A DNA stretch of 64,000 nt from Mesorhizobium loti CJ3sym (GCF_000472785.1 NZ_AXAL01000007.1:124001-188000); one strand, 5' to 3'; positions 49,305 to 57,708 are shown, counted from the first letter of the stretch. Made by a program: numbers and translations. The notes: generated by a model not told the origin, from the letters alone.

Positions 49305-49319
49305 GAACAAAGGCCGAAC
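49305..49319 (-). promoter_or_regulatory. LexA (SOS) box of uvrA
   Basis: On the uvrA strand the sequence is GTTC-GGCCTTT-GTTC, an exact GTTC-N7-GTTC direct repeat, the LexA box of alphaproteobacteria. It lies 152 bp before the uvrA start codon. Confidence 0.82.
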
Positions 49320-49773
49320 ACGCTCCTGACAAATCCTATGTACCAGCCCGGCTCCGTTATGCGTCCCGCGATCACTTTTTTCCGTAACCGGCTATTGAAG
49401 GTTGACGTCTCCGAATCAGGGGAGCAGACTCCTGAAGTCAAACGAAGTCGGCCGTCTTTTGATGGCCTCGCCGCCCAGGGGGCGGTCTGCGAGACGCCGC
49501 AGGCATCTGCGATTTGTGCTTCGGGACGACACTATCGCAACGGACAGAGGAGCGGGGCCATGACGCCACCTGACAGTCCCCTAGGGTTCCAGGTATCACT
49601 GGAGCCGCGGCAGGCATAAGTGCCAGGGCCGAGCGTTTGCGCCGCCCGACAAACCGTGACCTGCCGTATCCCCCAAAAATCAGAGACTGCTAGTCGGATC
49701 GTCGGCTGATGCCGCGAAGCATCCGAAATCAAACGCCGGCAGTACACTCCCGGCAAAAGTGGATTTGATATCC

Positions 49774-49818
49774 AGAAAAGCCCCGTCCGTTTGCCTAGGC
49801 ACGGCGGGGCTGTTTTTT
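49774..49818. terminator. Bidirectional rho-independent terminator
   Basis: AGCCCCGTCCGT pairs with ACGGCGGGGCT (one bulged T) around a TTGCCTAGGC loop. The plus strand ends in GTTTTTT and the minus strand in TTTTC, so it can work both ways. On the minus strand it follows the small secreted-protein gene by 35 bp; on the plus strand no known gene precedes it. Confidence 0.75.
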
Positions 49819-49852
49819 GCGCGGAGCCTGGGCTAACCGCGACGCGGTTACC

Positions 49853-50152
49853 CTACCTTGGTGGTTTGATCCCGCCGGTGGCGACATCGAGGGTTATGCT
49901 GCCGCCGATCCTGACATCAGTATTGCCGATCTTGAACGTACCGTTGCCGTCAGCGGGCAGCGCATCGTCGGGCTCGGGCTGTGGCGCCGGCTTGGCGATG
50001 CGATAGTCGCCACTCACGCCCGGCAGGGTGCTTTTCTGCGTCGATGATGACGCGTCCTCGGCGAGTGCCGTGCCGGACACGAGGCCGGCGATAGCCAGCA
50101 CTGCAGCAGCGACAACACGGTGCGATGTTCTGGGCGGATGCGTGTCGGTCAT
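49853..50152 (-). CDS. Small secreted protein of unknown function
   Basis: This 99-residue protein has a signal peptide (RVVAAAVLAIAGLVSGTALA, cleavage near residue 31). The mature part is short, with a Pro-rich stretch (KPAPQPEPDDALPADG) and a beta-like end (FKIGNTDVRIGGSITLDVATGG). The pattern of a short linker plus a single small strand-rich unit suggests a periplasmic protein. The family is not recognised. It lies downstream of clpP on the same strand, 90 bp apart. Confidence 0.68.
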   Translation of the reverse strand: MTDTHPPRTSHRVVAAAVLAIAGLVSGTALAEDASSSTQKSTLPGVSGDYRIAKPAPQPEPDDALPADGNGTFKIGNTDVRIGGSITLDVATGGIKPPR

Positions 50153-50242
50153 GCCGGGATTATAGGGACGTGCCGCTAAGGGAACCAGCCCGGCGTCCTC
50201 AAATCTTTGACACCCGGTGGGGAATTCGATCCTGCCTTGCCT

Positions 50243-50848
50243 TCACGCAGCCTTTTTGCGGGTGTCGAAGACGTGGTCAACGATGCCCCATGCCTGGGCC
50301 TCGCGGGCGGTCATGAAATGGTCGCGGTCGAGCGTGCGTTCGACCTCCTCATAGCTGCGGCCGCAATGCTGCGCGTAGAGTTCGGCCATATGGCGTTTGG
50401 TCTTGCCAATGCGCTCGGCGTGGCGCTGGATGTCGGAGGCCTGACCCTGGAAGCCGCCGAGCGGCTGGTGCAGCAGGATTGTGGCGTTGGGCAGCGCAAT
50501 GCGCCGCCCCGCCGTGCCGGCCATCAGCAGGAACGACCCCATCGACGCGGCAAACCCCATGCATACGGTCGACACCGGGCAACTGATATATTGCATTGTG
50601 TCGTAGATGGCGAAGCCACTGGTCACCACGCCGCCCGGCGAGTTGATGTAGAGCGATATCTCCTTGTCGGGATTGTCCGACTCCAGCGACAGAAGCTGCG
50701 CGCAGACAAGGGCTGAGACATCGTCGTTGATCTCGCCGTTGATGAAGACGATACGCTCGCGCAGCAGCCGCGAGAAAATGTCAAAAGCGCGTTCGCCGCG
50801 GCTCGATTGCTCGATCACCATCGGCACCAGACTGGCAATACCGCTCAT
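50243..50848 (-). CDS. clpP: ATP-dependent Clp protease proteolytic subunit (ClpP paralogue)
   Basis: This 201-residue serine peptidase is the proteolytic core used with ClpA or ClpX. The catalytic triad is S102 (GFAASMGS), H127 (LLHQPLGG) and D176 (LDRDHFMTA); the spacings of 25 and 49 residues equal those of E. coli ClpP. Rhizobia carry several clpP copies, and this one is next to no clpX gene, so it is probably an accessory paralogue. It lies between uvrA and ssb, which are usually neighbours. Confidence 0.93.
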   Translation of the reverse strand: MSGIASLVPMVIEQSSRGERAFDIFSRLLRERIVFINGEINDDVSALVCAQLLSLESDNPDKEISLYINSPGGVVTSGFAIYDTMQYISCPVSTVCMGFAASMGSFLLMAGTAGRRIALPNATILLHQPLGGFQGQASDIQRHAERIGKTKRHMAELYAQHCGRSYEEVERTLDRDHFMTAREAQAWGIVDHVFDTRKKAA

Positions 50849-50869
50849 TTTTTGTCTCCGATTCCGTGT

Positions 50870-51340
50870 TCAGGCCGCGCGCAGCAGAAGGTGCGGTGTG
50901 TTGGCGGCGATGGGCTTTCTAGTACCCCTCAAACCCAGCGAGAGCCGGCAGCCGGCGCCCGCCATGGCAACAGCAGGCATCGCTTTCCCAGCAAAGCCGT
51001 CATGGACAATGCGCAGATGCGTGCCGCCGGAAACGGTGCGGGCGAGTGTGAAGGTAACGGTGCTGTCGAGCGGGTCCTGTCGCGACGCATCGCGTGGTTG
51101 CTCGCGCCAGGAATAGCGCAGCAGGCGCTCCGGCTCGGCCGCGAGGATTTCGCATTTGATCGCGGCGTCCGGTCCGGCAAAGGCAAAATGGCTGCCGGTC
51201 TGCGGGCTGATGTCGTTCGGCATCATCCAGGCGGCCAGCAGTTCCGGCACGGTCAGTGCCCGCCATACCTTTTCCGGTGGTTCGGCGAGATCATATTCGA
51301 ACTCCAGCGCATCCTCGGCGATTTCGTTTTTGCTATTCAT
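50870..51340 (-). CDS. AHSA1/SRPBCC-domain protein
   Basis: This 156-residue protein has the START-like AHSA1 fold: EFEYDLAEPPEKVWRALTVPELLAAWMMPNDISPQTGSHFAF and a C-terminal helix. Such proteins bind hydrophobic ligands. The ATG overlaps the stop of the ArsR-type gene by 4 bp (ATGA). Genes of this kind are very often paired with an ArsR-type regulator, as here, but the ligand is not known. Confidence 0.85.
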   Translation of the reverse strand: MNSKNEIAEDALEFEYDLAEPPEKVWRALTVPELLAAWMMPNDISPQTGSHFAFAGPDAAIKCEILAAEPERLLRYSWREQPRDASRQDPLDSTVTFTLARTVSGGTHLRIVHDGFAGKAMPAVAMAGAGCRLSLGLRGTRKPIAANTPHLLLRAA

Positions 51341-51651
51341 TGATCCATGTCCTTCAAAACCGTCTTCAGCCTTTCGATGCGCTCCGGCCAGAAGGTCCGG
51401 TAGCGGTCGATCCAGGAGAGCAAGGGAGCAAGTCCCTGCGGATCGGCGCGATAGTAGGCGTTGCGGCCGGCCCGCCGCTCGACCACCAGGCCGGCGCCAC
51501 GCAGCACCGCCAGATGCTGCGATACGGCCGGCTGTGATACTGTCAGGCCGTTGCGCAATTCCGACACGCTCATCTCGGCTGTGGCGAGACGCTCAAAGAC
51601 GGCGCGGCGCGTTGGGTCGGCCAGGGCGCGGAAAATCTCTGCTTCGATCAT
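51337..51651 (-). CDS. ArsR-family transcriptional regulator
   Basis: This 104-residue winged-helix protein has the ArsR HTH (FRALADPTRRAVFERLATAEMSVSELRNGLTVSQPAVSQHLAVLRGAGLVVERRAGRNAYY). The metal-binding ELCVCDL motif of ArsR/SmtB is absent, so it belongs to the metal-independent branch usually paired with AHSA1 proteins. It probably regulates its own two-gene operon. It is divergent from ssb with about 226 bp between. Confidence 0.9.
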   Translation of the reverse strand: MIEAEIFRALADPTRRAVFERLATAEMSVSELRNGLTVSQPAVSQHLAVLRGAGLVVERRAGRNAYYRADPQGLAPLLSWIDRYRTFWPERIERLKTVLKDMDQ

Positions 51652-51735
51652 CGCAAAAGCATAAGTCGATACTTATTGATTTGGCAAGCGCTGTTTTGAG
51701 ACCCATATGATGGCTTCGGCCATTGCTGCCATTCC

Positions 51736-51741
51736 TTGACA
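51736..51741 (+). promoter_or_regulatory. Candidate -35 box of ssb
   Basis: TTGACA matches the -35 consensus. A weak -10 (TATAGG at 51757-51762) follows at 15 bp and runs into the LexA box, where a bound repressor would block RNA polymerase. Confidence 0.4.
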
Positions 51742-51761
51742 ATCAGTGGTCATGCATATAG

Positions 51762-51776
51762 GAACGAAAAGGGAAC
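51762..51776 (+). promoter_or_regulatory. LexA (SOS) box upstream of ssb
   Basis: GAAC-GAAAAGG-GAAC is the exact complement of GTTC-N7-GTTC. It lies 102 bp before the ssb start and overlaps or follows the predicted -10 region. Together with the uvrA box it suggests joint SOS control. Confidence 0.8.
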
Positions 51777-51877
51777 AAAAACCTTGTGGGAAAAGCCAGC
51801 CTTAGCAGGCGGTGACTGTCGGCAAGCTGTAAGGTGCTGCGACAAAAATTTGTTTCGGATGAGCGCGGAGAAAAATC

Positions 51878-52399
51878 ATGGCGGGTAGCGTCAACAAGGT
51901 CATTCTGGTCGGCAATCTCGGCGCCGACCCTGAAATCCGCCGCCTGAACTCGGGCGAGCCGGTCGTCAACATCCGCATCGCCACGTCGGAAAGCTGGCGC
52001 GACAAGAATTCCGGCGAGCGCAAGGAAAAGACAGAGTGGCACAATGTCGTCATCTTCAATGAGGGCATCGCCAAGGTGGCCGAGCAGTATCTGAAGAAGG
52101 GCATGAAGGTCTATGTCGAGGGCCAGCTGCAGACGCGTAAATGGCAGGACCAGACCGGTGCCGACAAGTACACGACGGAAGTCGTGCTGCAGAAATTCCG
52201 CGGCGAGCTGCAGATGCTCGACGCGCGCGGCCAGGGCGAGGGCGGCCAGGTCGGCGGCTATGCCGGTGGCGGCAGCAGCCGTGGTTCCGATTTCGGCCAG
52301 TCCAGCCCGAGCGAAAGCTTCAACCGTGGCGGCGGCAGCGCTCCAAGGGGCGGCGGTGGCGGTTCGTCACGCGAGCTGGACGACGAGATCCCGTTCTGA
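51878..52399 (+). CDS. ssb: Single-stranded DNA-binding protein
   Basis: SSB coats single-stranded DNA during replication, repair and recombination. The 173-residue protein has the OB fold ([64 protein letters not shown]), a flexible Gly/Ser-rich tail and the partner-binding acidic tip DDEIPF. It is preceded by a LexA box and closed by a terminator. Confidence 0.96.
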   Translation: MAGSVNKVILVGNLGADPEIRRLNSGEPVVNIRIATSESWRDKNSGERKEKTEWHNVVIFNEGIAKVAEQYLKKGMKVYVEGQLQTRKWQDQTGADKYTTEVVLQKFRGELQMLDARGQGEGGQVGGYAGGGSSRGSDFGQSSPSESFNRGGGSAPRGGGGGSSRELDDEIPF

Positions 52400-52442
52400 T
52401 TGCAAGCAAATACCAAACGGCTGACGCCGTGGGATCGATACG

Positions 52443-52475
52443 CCCCGAGAGTCCTGCATGGACTTTCGGGGTTTT
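52443..52475 (+). terminator. Rho-independent terminator of ssb
   Basis: CCCCGAGAGTCC and GGACTTTCGGGG pair over 12 bp with one wobble and a TGCAT loop, followed by TTTT. It lies 44 bp after the stop codon. Confidence 0.88.
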
Positions 52476-52518
52476 GCATTGTTGATTTGGGATCAAAAGG
52501 ACTGAAAGGACGAGTTAG

Positions 52519-52944
52519 ATGAAGGCACGGGTAAAATGGGTCGAAGAGCGCACCTTCGTCGGCGAATCCGGCAGTGGCCACAAGATCGTGCTCGGCACAG
52601 CCTCCAGCCCTGATGGCAAGACGCCGGGGCCAAGCCCGATGGAACTGATGCTGATCGGCACCGGCGGCTGTTCGGCCTATGATGTCGTCCATATCCTCGA
52701 GAAGGGCCGCGAGGCGGTCGAGGACTGCGTCGTTGAACTCGATGCCGATCGGGCCGAGACCGATCCAAAGGTGTTCACACGCATCCACATGCATTTCATC
52801 GTCAAGGGCCGGGCGCTGTCGTCGGACAAGGTCAAGCGGGCGATCGACCTGTCGATCGAAAAATACTGCTCCGCCTCCGCCATGATGGCCAAGACGGCCA
52901 CGATCACGCATGATTTTGAAGTGATTGATACGGCAGGGCAGTAG
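52519..52944 (+). CDS. OsmC family peroxiredoxin-like protein
   Basis: This 141-residue protein belongs to the OsmC/YhfA group. The first conserved cysteine is in LMLIGTGGCSAYDVVHIL and the second in DLSIEKYCSASAMMAK, the pair that reduces organic hydroperoxides in OsmC/Ohr. The overall sequence fits the YhfA branch more than classic OsmC, so the peroxidase role is not certain. The stop codon lies inside a triple 8-bp repeat. It lies between ssb and the convergent marC-like gene. Confidence 0.86.
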   Translation: MKARVKWVEERTFVGESGSGHKIVLGTASSPDGKTPGPSPMELMLIGTGGCSAYDVVHILEKGREAVEDCVVELDADRAETDPKVFTRIHMHFIVKGRALSSDKVKRAIDLSIEKYCSASAMMAKTATITHDFEVIDTAGQ

Positions 52945-52959
52945 GGCAGTAGGGCAGTA
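52936..52959. repeat. 8-bp tandem repeat, three copies, over a stop codon
   Basis: GGGCAGTA is repeated three times at 52936-52959. The first copy provides the TAG stop of the OsmC-family gene, so slippage could not extend the protein: each copy carries TAG in some frame. Confidence 0.9.
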
Positions 52960-52970
52960 GGGACTGCTGT

Positions 52971-53600
52971 TCACCCCGCCATCAGTGCTTTGATGCCGTC
53001 GGCGACGAATTGCACCGCCAGTGCCGCCAGGATGACGCCGAGCAGCCGGGTCAGGATCGAGCGGCCGGTCTGGCCGAGGATGCGGTCGATGCGTTCCGAC
53101 AGCACGAACACCAGATAGGTGATGGCGAGGCAGACGAAGATGATGCCGACCAGTGCGGCCTGCGCGGCAAAACCCTGAAACGAGCCGGAGAGCAGCACCG
53201 TCGCCGAAATGGCGCCGGGACCGGCGATCAGCGGGATCGCCAGCGGGAAGGCGGCGATGTTGTGGATCATGTCCTTGGTGATGGCGACGTCGCCGATCTT
53301 TTCCTTGCGGTCCTGGCGGCGCTCGAACACCATTTCGAAGGCGATGAAGAACAGCAGAAATCCACCGGCGACGCGGAAGGCCGGCAAGGTGATGCCGAAC
53401 ACCGACAGGATCGAGGCGCCGGCAACAGCAAACAGCGCCATCACCAGGAAGCCGATGATCGAAGCGCGCACCGAAACCTGACGGCGCTCGTCGCGGTTCA
53501 TGCCGCGTGTCACGGCGAGAAACAGCGGCGCCAGCCCGGGCGGATCAATGGTCACCAGAATGGTGACGAAGGCATTGAACAGGCTGTCGAAACTCGGCAT
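52971..53600 (-). CDS. MarC family integral membrane protein
   Basis: This 209-residue protein has six hydrophobic helices and the MarC pattern: FVTILVTIDPPGLAPLFLAVTRGM, AFRVAGGFLLFFIAFEMVF and FPLAIPLIAGPGAISATVLL. MarC proteins were once linked to antibiotic resistance, but their role is unknown. ATG 53600 follows GGGAGGGG; the longer upstream frame has no hydrophobic start. marC next to ssb and gyrA is a rhizobial pattern. Confidence 0.92.
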   Translation of the reverse strand: MPSFDSLFNAFVTILVTIDPPGLAPLFLAVTRGMNRDERRQVSVRASIIGFLVMALFAVAGASILSVFGITLPAFRVAGGFLLFFIAFEMVFERRQDRKEKIGDVAITKDMIHNIAAFPLAIPLIAGPGAISATVLLSGSFQGFAAQAALVGIIFVCLAITYLVFVLSERIDRILGQTGRSILTRLLGVILAALAVQFVADGIKALMAG

Positions 53601-53762
53601 CGCTGACCCCTCCCACCGGGCCGAGCCCGTACCACGGTATTGGTAGAGCAAAGCGGGAGCACTGAAAACAGGCTCTGGCCGTGAAATGCCAGGCTCAGCC
53701 TTTATGCTGGTGGGACAGCGCGAAGGATCGTTACCTACCATTTCGATAGACCTTTCAAAAGC

Positions 53763-54296
53763 TTATCGATCTTCATTCGCTCGCCGTGCCAGGAACTCGA
53801 CTTCGAGCCGCCATGTCTGGCCATTGTCGTGAGAGCGCTCGCCGAGCCAGCGGAAGCTGTCTTTCGTGATGCGCGAAAAGCTCCAGCGTACCGCGGAGCC
53901 GGTGCCGTCGGCGCCAACCTGCACGATCGCGTCGCCCTCGGCGCGGCCGAACTGACGGCTGAAATACTGATTGCGCGGATCGCTCCAGAAAATGTGCCAG
54001 GCGTCCTCGCCGGGATCATAGACCCGCAGCGTTGTGCCATAGAAAGTCCATTTGCCGAGCGAAGGCGAGGGACCGGCGTTCCGCGCGGGCAGGATCCAGA
54101 CGTCCTGGATGGCGCGGCCTTCCAGCACCCAGCCGAAATGCACCTCGCCACGCCCGGTCAGCACGGTGCCGTCCTCGATGTGGCGCGAGGCGTCGAAGGT
54201 CCAGGCGCCGACGAAACGACCGTAAAGGTTCAGTTTTTCACCAAGCCCGCCGATCGGTCCGGGACTGTGCAAAGCTTCAGCAAAGGGGTCGAACAT
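53763..54296 (-). CDS. Lipocalin-like hypothetical protein
   Basis: This 177-residue protein looks like a beta-barrel of the lipocalin/DUF1579-like kind: LYGRFVGAWTFDASRHIEDGTVLTGRGEVHFGWVLEGRAIQDVW, YGTTLRVYDPGEDAWHIFWSD and RWLGERSHDNGQTWRLEVEFLARR. It has no signal peptide and should be cytoplasmic. The ligand is not known. It is divergent from the AraC-family gene (87 bp between starts), its likely regulator. Confidence 0.72.
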   Translation of the reverse strand: MFDPFAEALHSPGPIGGLGEKLNLYGRFVGAWTFDASRHIEDGTVLTGRGEVHFGWVLEGRAIQDVWILPARNAGPSPSLGKWTFYGTTLRVYDPGEDAWHIFWSDPRNQYFSRQFGRAEGDAIVQVGADGTGSAVRWSFSRITKDSFRWLGERSHDNGQTWRLEVEFLARRANEDR

Positions 54297-54383
54297 GGCT
54301 GCGGTCTCTCTTCGTGTCAGGAGACCGCAAGGAGTAGGCGCTGACGGGGTTCAGGGCTTGGGAAAAATTGCTATATTTCAGCC

Positions 54384-55277
54384 ATGACAGCGACGACCCG
54401 CACGCTCGCATCGGGACCGGGCTGGCACGTGGCGGATGTGATCTGCACGGCCGGTGTGGGTGACCGGCCGTTCGAGGAAGCCCATCAGGATTTCTGCGTC
54501 GCGGCCGTGACCAGCGGCACGTTCCGTTACCGCGCGCAGCAAGGCACGGCGATGCTGGCGCCAGGCAGCCTGCTGCTCGGCAATTCCGGTACCTGCTATG
54601 AATGCGGACACGAGCATGGCTGCGGCGACCGTTGCCTTTCGTTCCATTTCGAGCCGGCCCAACTGGAGCGGATCGTCGCCGGCGTGCCGGGCGCCAGGAC
54701 GCTCACCTTCGGGGCGCCGCGCCTGCCGCCCTTGCCGGCCCTGGCGCCGTTGCTGGCCGAGGCGGAGGCCGCGCGCGAAATGGCCGACAAGGGTGCCTTC
54801 GAGGAACTCTCCTTGCGCATTGCCGCCGCCGCCGTGGCCACGGCTTCCGGCGTCTCGCCGGTCAGGCGCGCGCCGAGCCGCCGCGACCAGAAACGGGTAG
54901 CTGAAGCGGTGCGGCGCATCGAACTCGATGCCGACGGGCCGATTTCGCTGTCGGCACTGGCGGATGAGACGGCGACCAGCCCCTATCATTTCCTGCGCAT
55001 TTTTCGGCAGGTTGCCGGGATGACGCCCTACCAGTTCCTGCTCAAAACGCGATTACACAGAGCGGCGGTGCGGCTGCGCCTGTCGGACGAGGCCATTTCG
55101 ACAATCGCGTTCGAGGCGGGCTTCAACGACCTGTCGACCTTCAACCGCCGTTTCCGAAGCATCATGGGCGAGACGCCAAGCGCTTGTCGCGCCCGCCGAT
55201 CAAGCAGTTCCGGCATGCGGGTGGCTCGATGGAGACAAGCTCAATCCGACGTCGGTCCGCACCAACCCGGCAGGTAG
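54384..55277 (+). CDS. AraC-family transcriptional regulator
   Basis: This 297-residue protein has an N-terminal cupin-like sensor half with a Cys-rich segment (TCYECGHEHGCGDRC, possibly metal-binding) and a C-terminal AraC domain: ISLSALADETATSPYHFLRIFRQVAGMTPYQFLLKTRL and ISTIAFEAGFNDLSTFNRRFRSIMGETP. The 30 residues after the DNA-binding domain are Arg/Ser-rich and overlap the end of the convergent ParB-like gene. It probably controls the divergent lipocalin-like gene. Confidence 0.87.
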   Translation: MTATTRTLASGPGWHVADVICTAGVGDRPFEEAHQDFCVAAVTSGTFRYRAQQGTAMLAPGSLLLGNSGTCYECGHEHGCGDRCLSFHFEPAQLERIVAGVPGARTLTFGAPRLPPLPALAPLLAEAEAAREMADKGAFEELSLRIAAAAVATASGVSPVRRAPSRRDQKRVAEAVRRIELDADGPISLSALADETATSPYHFLRIFRQVAGMTPYQFLLKTRLHRAAVRLRLSDEAISTIAFEAGFNDLSTFNRRFRSIMGETPSACRARRSSSSGMRVARWRQAQSDVGPHQPGR

Positions 55278-55864
55278 TCCGCGTCCTTGCCCTTGGCGAG
55301 TGTCAGCGCCACTTTCATCGCCTTGTCGAAGCTCTTGGCCACGACATCCCTGGCGATGCGCCGGCGCAAAAAATCTGCCCAGATGAATTCGCTGAACGGC
55401 GTCGTGTCCTTGGCAAAACCGCCCATCCGGCGCAGTTCGCCCGCCATGCTCCGGTAAGGATCATCGATCAGCTCGCCGATTGTCTTTGGAATTGCCGAGT
55501 AATCGCGGCGCCGGCCGTTCTCATCGAACGGGTGCATCCAGCCTCTGTTGTCGAGCGCGAAAAGAAACGCGTCCTTGTCGAGCGCGGACAGGTCGCTGAT
55601 CACGGTCACCAGCACGTCCTTGACACCTTCCTCGAGGAGGGCGCGAGCGAGGTGATGGTGATCGGTGACGTAATTGCGATTCTTGGGGCCCAATACGACC
55701 GGCACCATGTGTCTGCCGAGAAAAGCGCCGGTCTTCTTCCTGGCGTCCTGCGCCCGGATCATCTGGCGCTTCAGCGCAACTTCCCGCATGCCAACCGTTA
55801 TCTGCGTCGGCCTCAGTTCGGCGACGGGAACCGGCGTGACACTGGGTTCTCGGGGGTCAATCAT
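55241..55864 (-). CDS. ParB-like nuclease-fold protein (ParBc_2 type)
   Basis: This 207-residue protein resembles the putative ParB-like nuclease family PF08857: VAELRPTQITVGMREV, then a conserved YVTDHHHLARALLEEGVKDVLVTVI segment (the ParB/sulfiredoxin GxHR-like region is replaced by TDHHHLA) and a helical C-terminus. It lacks a helix-turn-helix, so it is not a chromosome-segregation ParB. ATG 55864 overlaps the stop of the SulP gene by 4 bp, so the two are translationally coupled. Its biochemical role is unknown. Confidence 0.78.
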   Translation of the reverse strand: MIDPREPSVTPVPVAELRPTQITVGMREVALKRQMIRAQDARKKTGAFLGRHMVPVVLGPKNRNYVTDHHHLARALLEEGVKDVLVTVISDLSALDKDAFLFALDNRGWMHPFDENGRRRDYSAIPKTIGELIDDPYRSMAGELRRMGGFAKDTTPFSEFIWADFLRRRIARDVVAKSFDKAMKVALTLAKGKDADYLPGWCGPTSD

Positions 55865-57561
55865 GGCGCTCCATCCTGCTCTTGCTGCTGCTGTGTCCCC
55901 GGACCAAGTGATTTGATCGCTGCATCGACACTGTGAAAAATCCGCTGCGGGCCGACGAGCTCGGCAATGCCGAACCGCGCCAAAGCCGCCTGGGCGCGCA
56001 GCGATTCCAGCCGGGCGATAGCGAAAATCGCGCCTGTCTTGCGGCAATGGGTGATGGTGTCTTTCAGCGCCTGCGCGGCGGTGTAATCGATTTCAACGAT
56101 GTTGCTGGCCTCCAGCACGACCAGTTTCACGGTTTCGTTCCTGGCGTCGATAAGATCGCAAAGGCCGCGCTTGAAGCGGTCGGCATTGACAAAGGAGAGT
56201 GGCGCCTGGAAGGCCGCCACCAGCACGCCCGAGAATTGTTCGCCAGCACTTGGCTTGCCCGGCGGCCACCACACTGAAGTTCCCGGCACCTGTTCGAGTT
56301 CGATCGGCAGCGTGCGGGTGGCGCTCCAGATCCCGTGCAGCAGCGACAGGCCGATGCCGACCGCCACGCCGGTCTCGATCGGCAACACGACGATCGCCGC
56401 CATGGTGATCAGGATCAACACGAATTCGACAGGCGCCTGCCGGTAGACATTGGCGAACACCTTCCAGCGCAATATGTGCTGGGCAACGAACATCAGGACA
56501 CCCGCAAGGGCGGCCTGCGGCACATCGGCGAGCAGACCGCCGCCAAAGGCGCCGAGCACCAGCACGATGGCCGCGGCAATCAGACCTGACAGCTGCGAGC
56601 GGCCGCCCGACTGGGAGACGATGGCCGTGCGCGGCGGGCTGGCATTGACGGCAAAGGCGCCGAACAGGCCGGACGCGATGCTGCCGGCGCCGACACCGAC
56701 GAAATCCCGATTGACGTCGGGGTCGCCCTGTTCCGGCACAAAGGAACGCGAGGTGGCCGCCGTCTGCACCATGACAACGATTGAAATCAGCAGCGCCAGT
56801 GGAACCAGTGCCTGCACATCGTCGAAGCTTGCAAGTGGCAGGCCGGGCTGCGGCAGGCCGTTGGGCAAGGCGCCAAGCACCTCGACGCCGCGATCCTTGA
56901 GGCCGAAGACGGCTACCGCTGTCGTGGCGAGTACCATGCCGATCAAGGCGCCGGGAATGCGGGCGCTGATGCGCTCGGCACCGAACACGATTGCGAACAC
57001 GCCAAGGCCGAGCCCAAGGCTCCAGGGGTTGGTGAGGTGGAGACTACCGGTGATCTCACTGATTCGTCTCAAGGTTTCGCCGGTTTCGGAAGGCAGGCCG
57101 AGCAGTCCGGGCATTTGCGAAACGATGATGTGGACGGCGATGCCGGCCAGAAAACCTGTCGTGACCGGAACCGACAACAGATCGGCGATCCAGCCAAGGC
57201 GGAAGACACCGCTGACCGTCACAATCAGCCCGACCATCAGCGCCAACATGGCGGCCAGCGCCAGGTAGTGCGGCGAACCCGCAGTGGCAAGCAGTGCCAG
57301 GCTGCCGGCAAACAGCGGCGTGATGGTCGAGTCCGCGCCGGCTGAAAGATGGCGATTGGCGCCGAACAGGGCGAACGCCACGGAACCGGCAACAAAGGCG
57401 AAGAAGCCGATCTCGGGGGCAAAGCCACCGAGCCGGGCCGTTGCCATCTGCTCGGGAATGGCGATCGCGGCCAGTGTCAGACCGGCGATCAGATCACCAT
57501 TGAGATCCCGGGGCTGCCAGCCGCTCAGCGCCCGCAAAGGCAGCCACTGGCTCCAATTCAT
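55861..57561 (-). CDS. SulP (SLC26) family anion transporter with STAS domain
   Basis: This 566-residue transporter has about 12-14 membrane helices (LIAGLTLAAIAIPEQMATARLGGFAPEIGFFAF at the start) and a C-terminal STAS domain from about residue 445 (VKLVVLEASNIVEIDYTAAQALKDTITHCRKTGAIFAIARLE). SulP proteins carry sulfate, bicarbonate or other anions; the substrate is not readable. ATG 57561 (MNWSQWLPL) was preferred to 57597. It is coupled with the downstream ParB-like gene. Confidence 0.88.
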   Translation of the reverse strand: MNWSQWLPLRALSGWQPRDLNGDLIAGLTLAAIAIPEQMATARLGGFAPEIGFFAFVAGSVAFALFGANRHLSAGADSTITPLFAGSLALLATAGSPHYLALAAMLALMVGLIVTVSGVFRLGWIADLLSVPVTTGFLAGIAVHIIVSQMPGLLGLPSETGETLRRISEITGSLHLTNPWSLGLGLGVFAIVFGAERISARIPGALIGMVLATTAVAVFGLKDRGVEVLGALPNGLPQPGLPLASFDDVQALVPLALLISIVVMVQTAATSRSFVPEQGDPDVNRDFVGVGAGSIASGLFGAFAVNASPPRTAIVSQSGGRSQLSGLIAAAIVLVLGAFGGGLLADVPQAALAGVLMFVAQHILRWKVFANVYRQAPVEFVLILITMAAIVVLPIETGVAVGIGLSLLHGIWSATRTLPIELEQVPGTSVWWPPGKPSAGEQFSGVLVAAFQAPLSFVNADRFKRGLCDLIDARNETVKLVVLEASNIVEIDYTAAQALKDTITHCRKTGAIFAIARLESLRAQAALARFGIAELVGPQRIFHSVDAAIKSLGPGTQQQQEQDGAP

Positions 57562-57708
57562 GGTGCTCACGGCTTTTGTTCGGGGAAATTGGTCCATTGC
57601 CGGCTTTTGCCTTGGTGGCGGCGAAAAGCGTGATGGCCATATCGTCGCAATGTGCGGTATCCTTTTGAAATTACCACCAAAAATGACACTGGAAAAGTGC
57701 CGTGAACA

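Larger units (their letters stand above)
49154..49852. other. About 700-bp region between uvrA and a small secreted-protein gene
   Basis: Apart from the LexA-type box (49305-49319) and a bidirectional terminator (49774-49818) I see no convincing gene. Short frames on both strands lack protein-like composition and ribosome sites. The stretch 49400-49770 has several short stem-loops (for example TCCAG/CTGGA near 49588-49605) and could hold a small RNA, but I could not match it to 6S RNA, tmRNA, SRP RNA or RNase P RNA. Confidence 0.45.

Noticed and set aside
49338-49619. Plus-strand open frame of 93 codons in the uvrA spacer
   Set aside because: No ribosome site, mixed composition and no family resemblance; more likely chance or part of a non-coding RNA.
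49440-49817. 6S RNA, tmRNA, SRP RNA or RNase P RNA in the uvrA spacer
   Set aside because: None of the hallmark sequences (tag reading frame, SRP tetraloop, RNase P core, acceptor stem with T-loop) could be found by eye.
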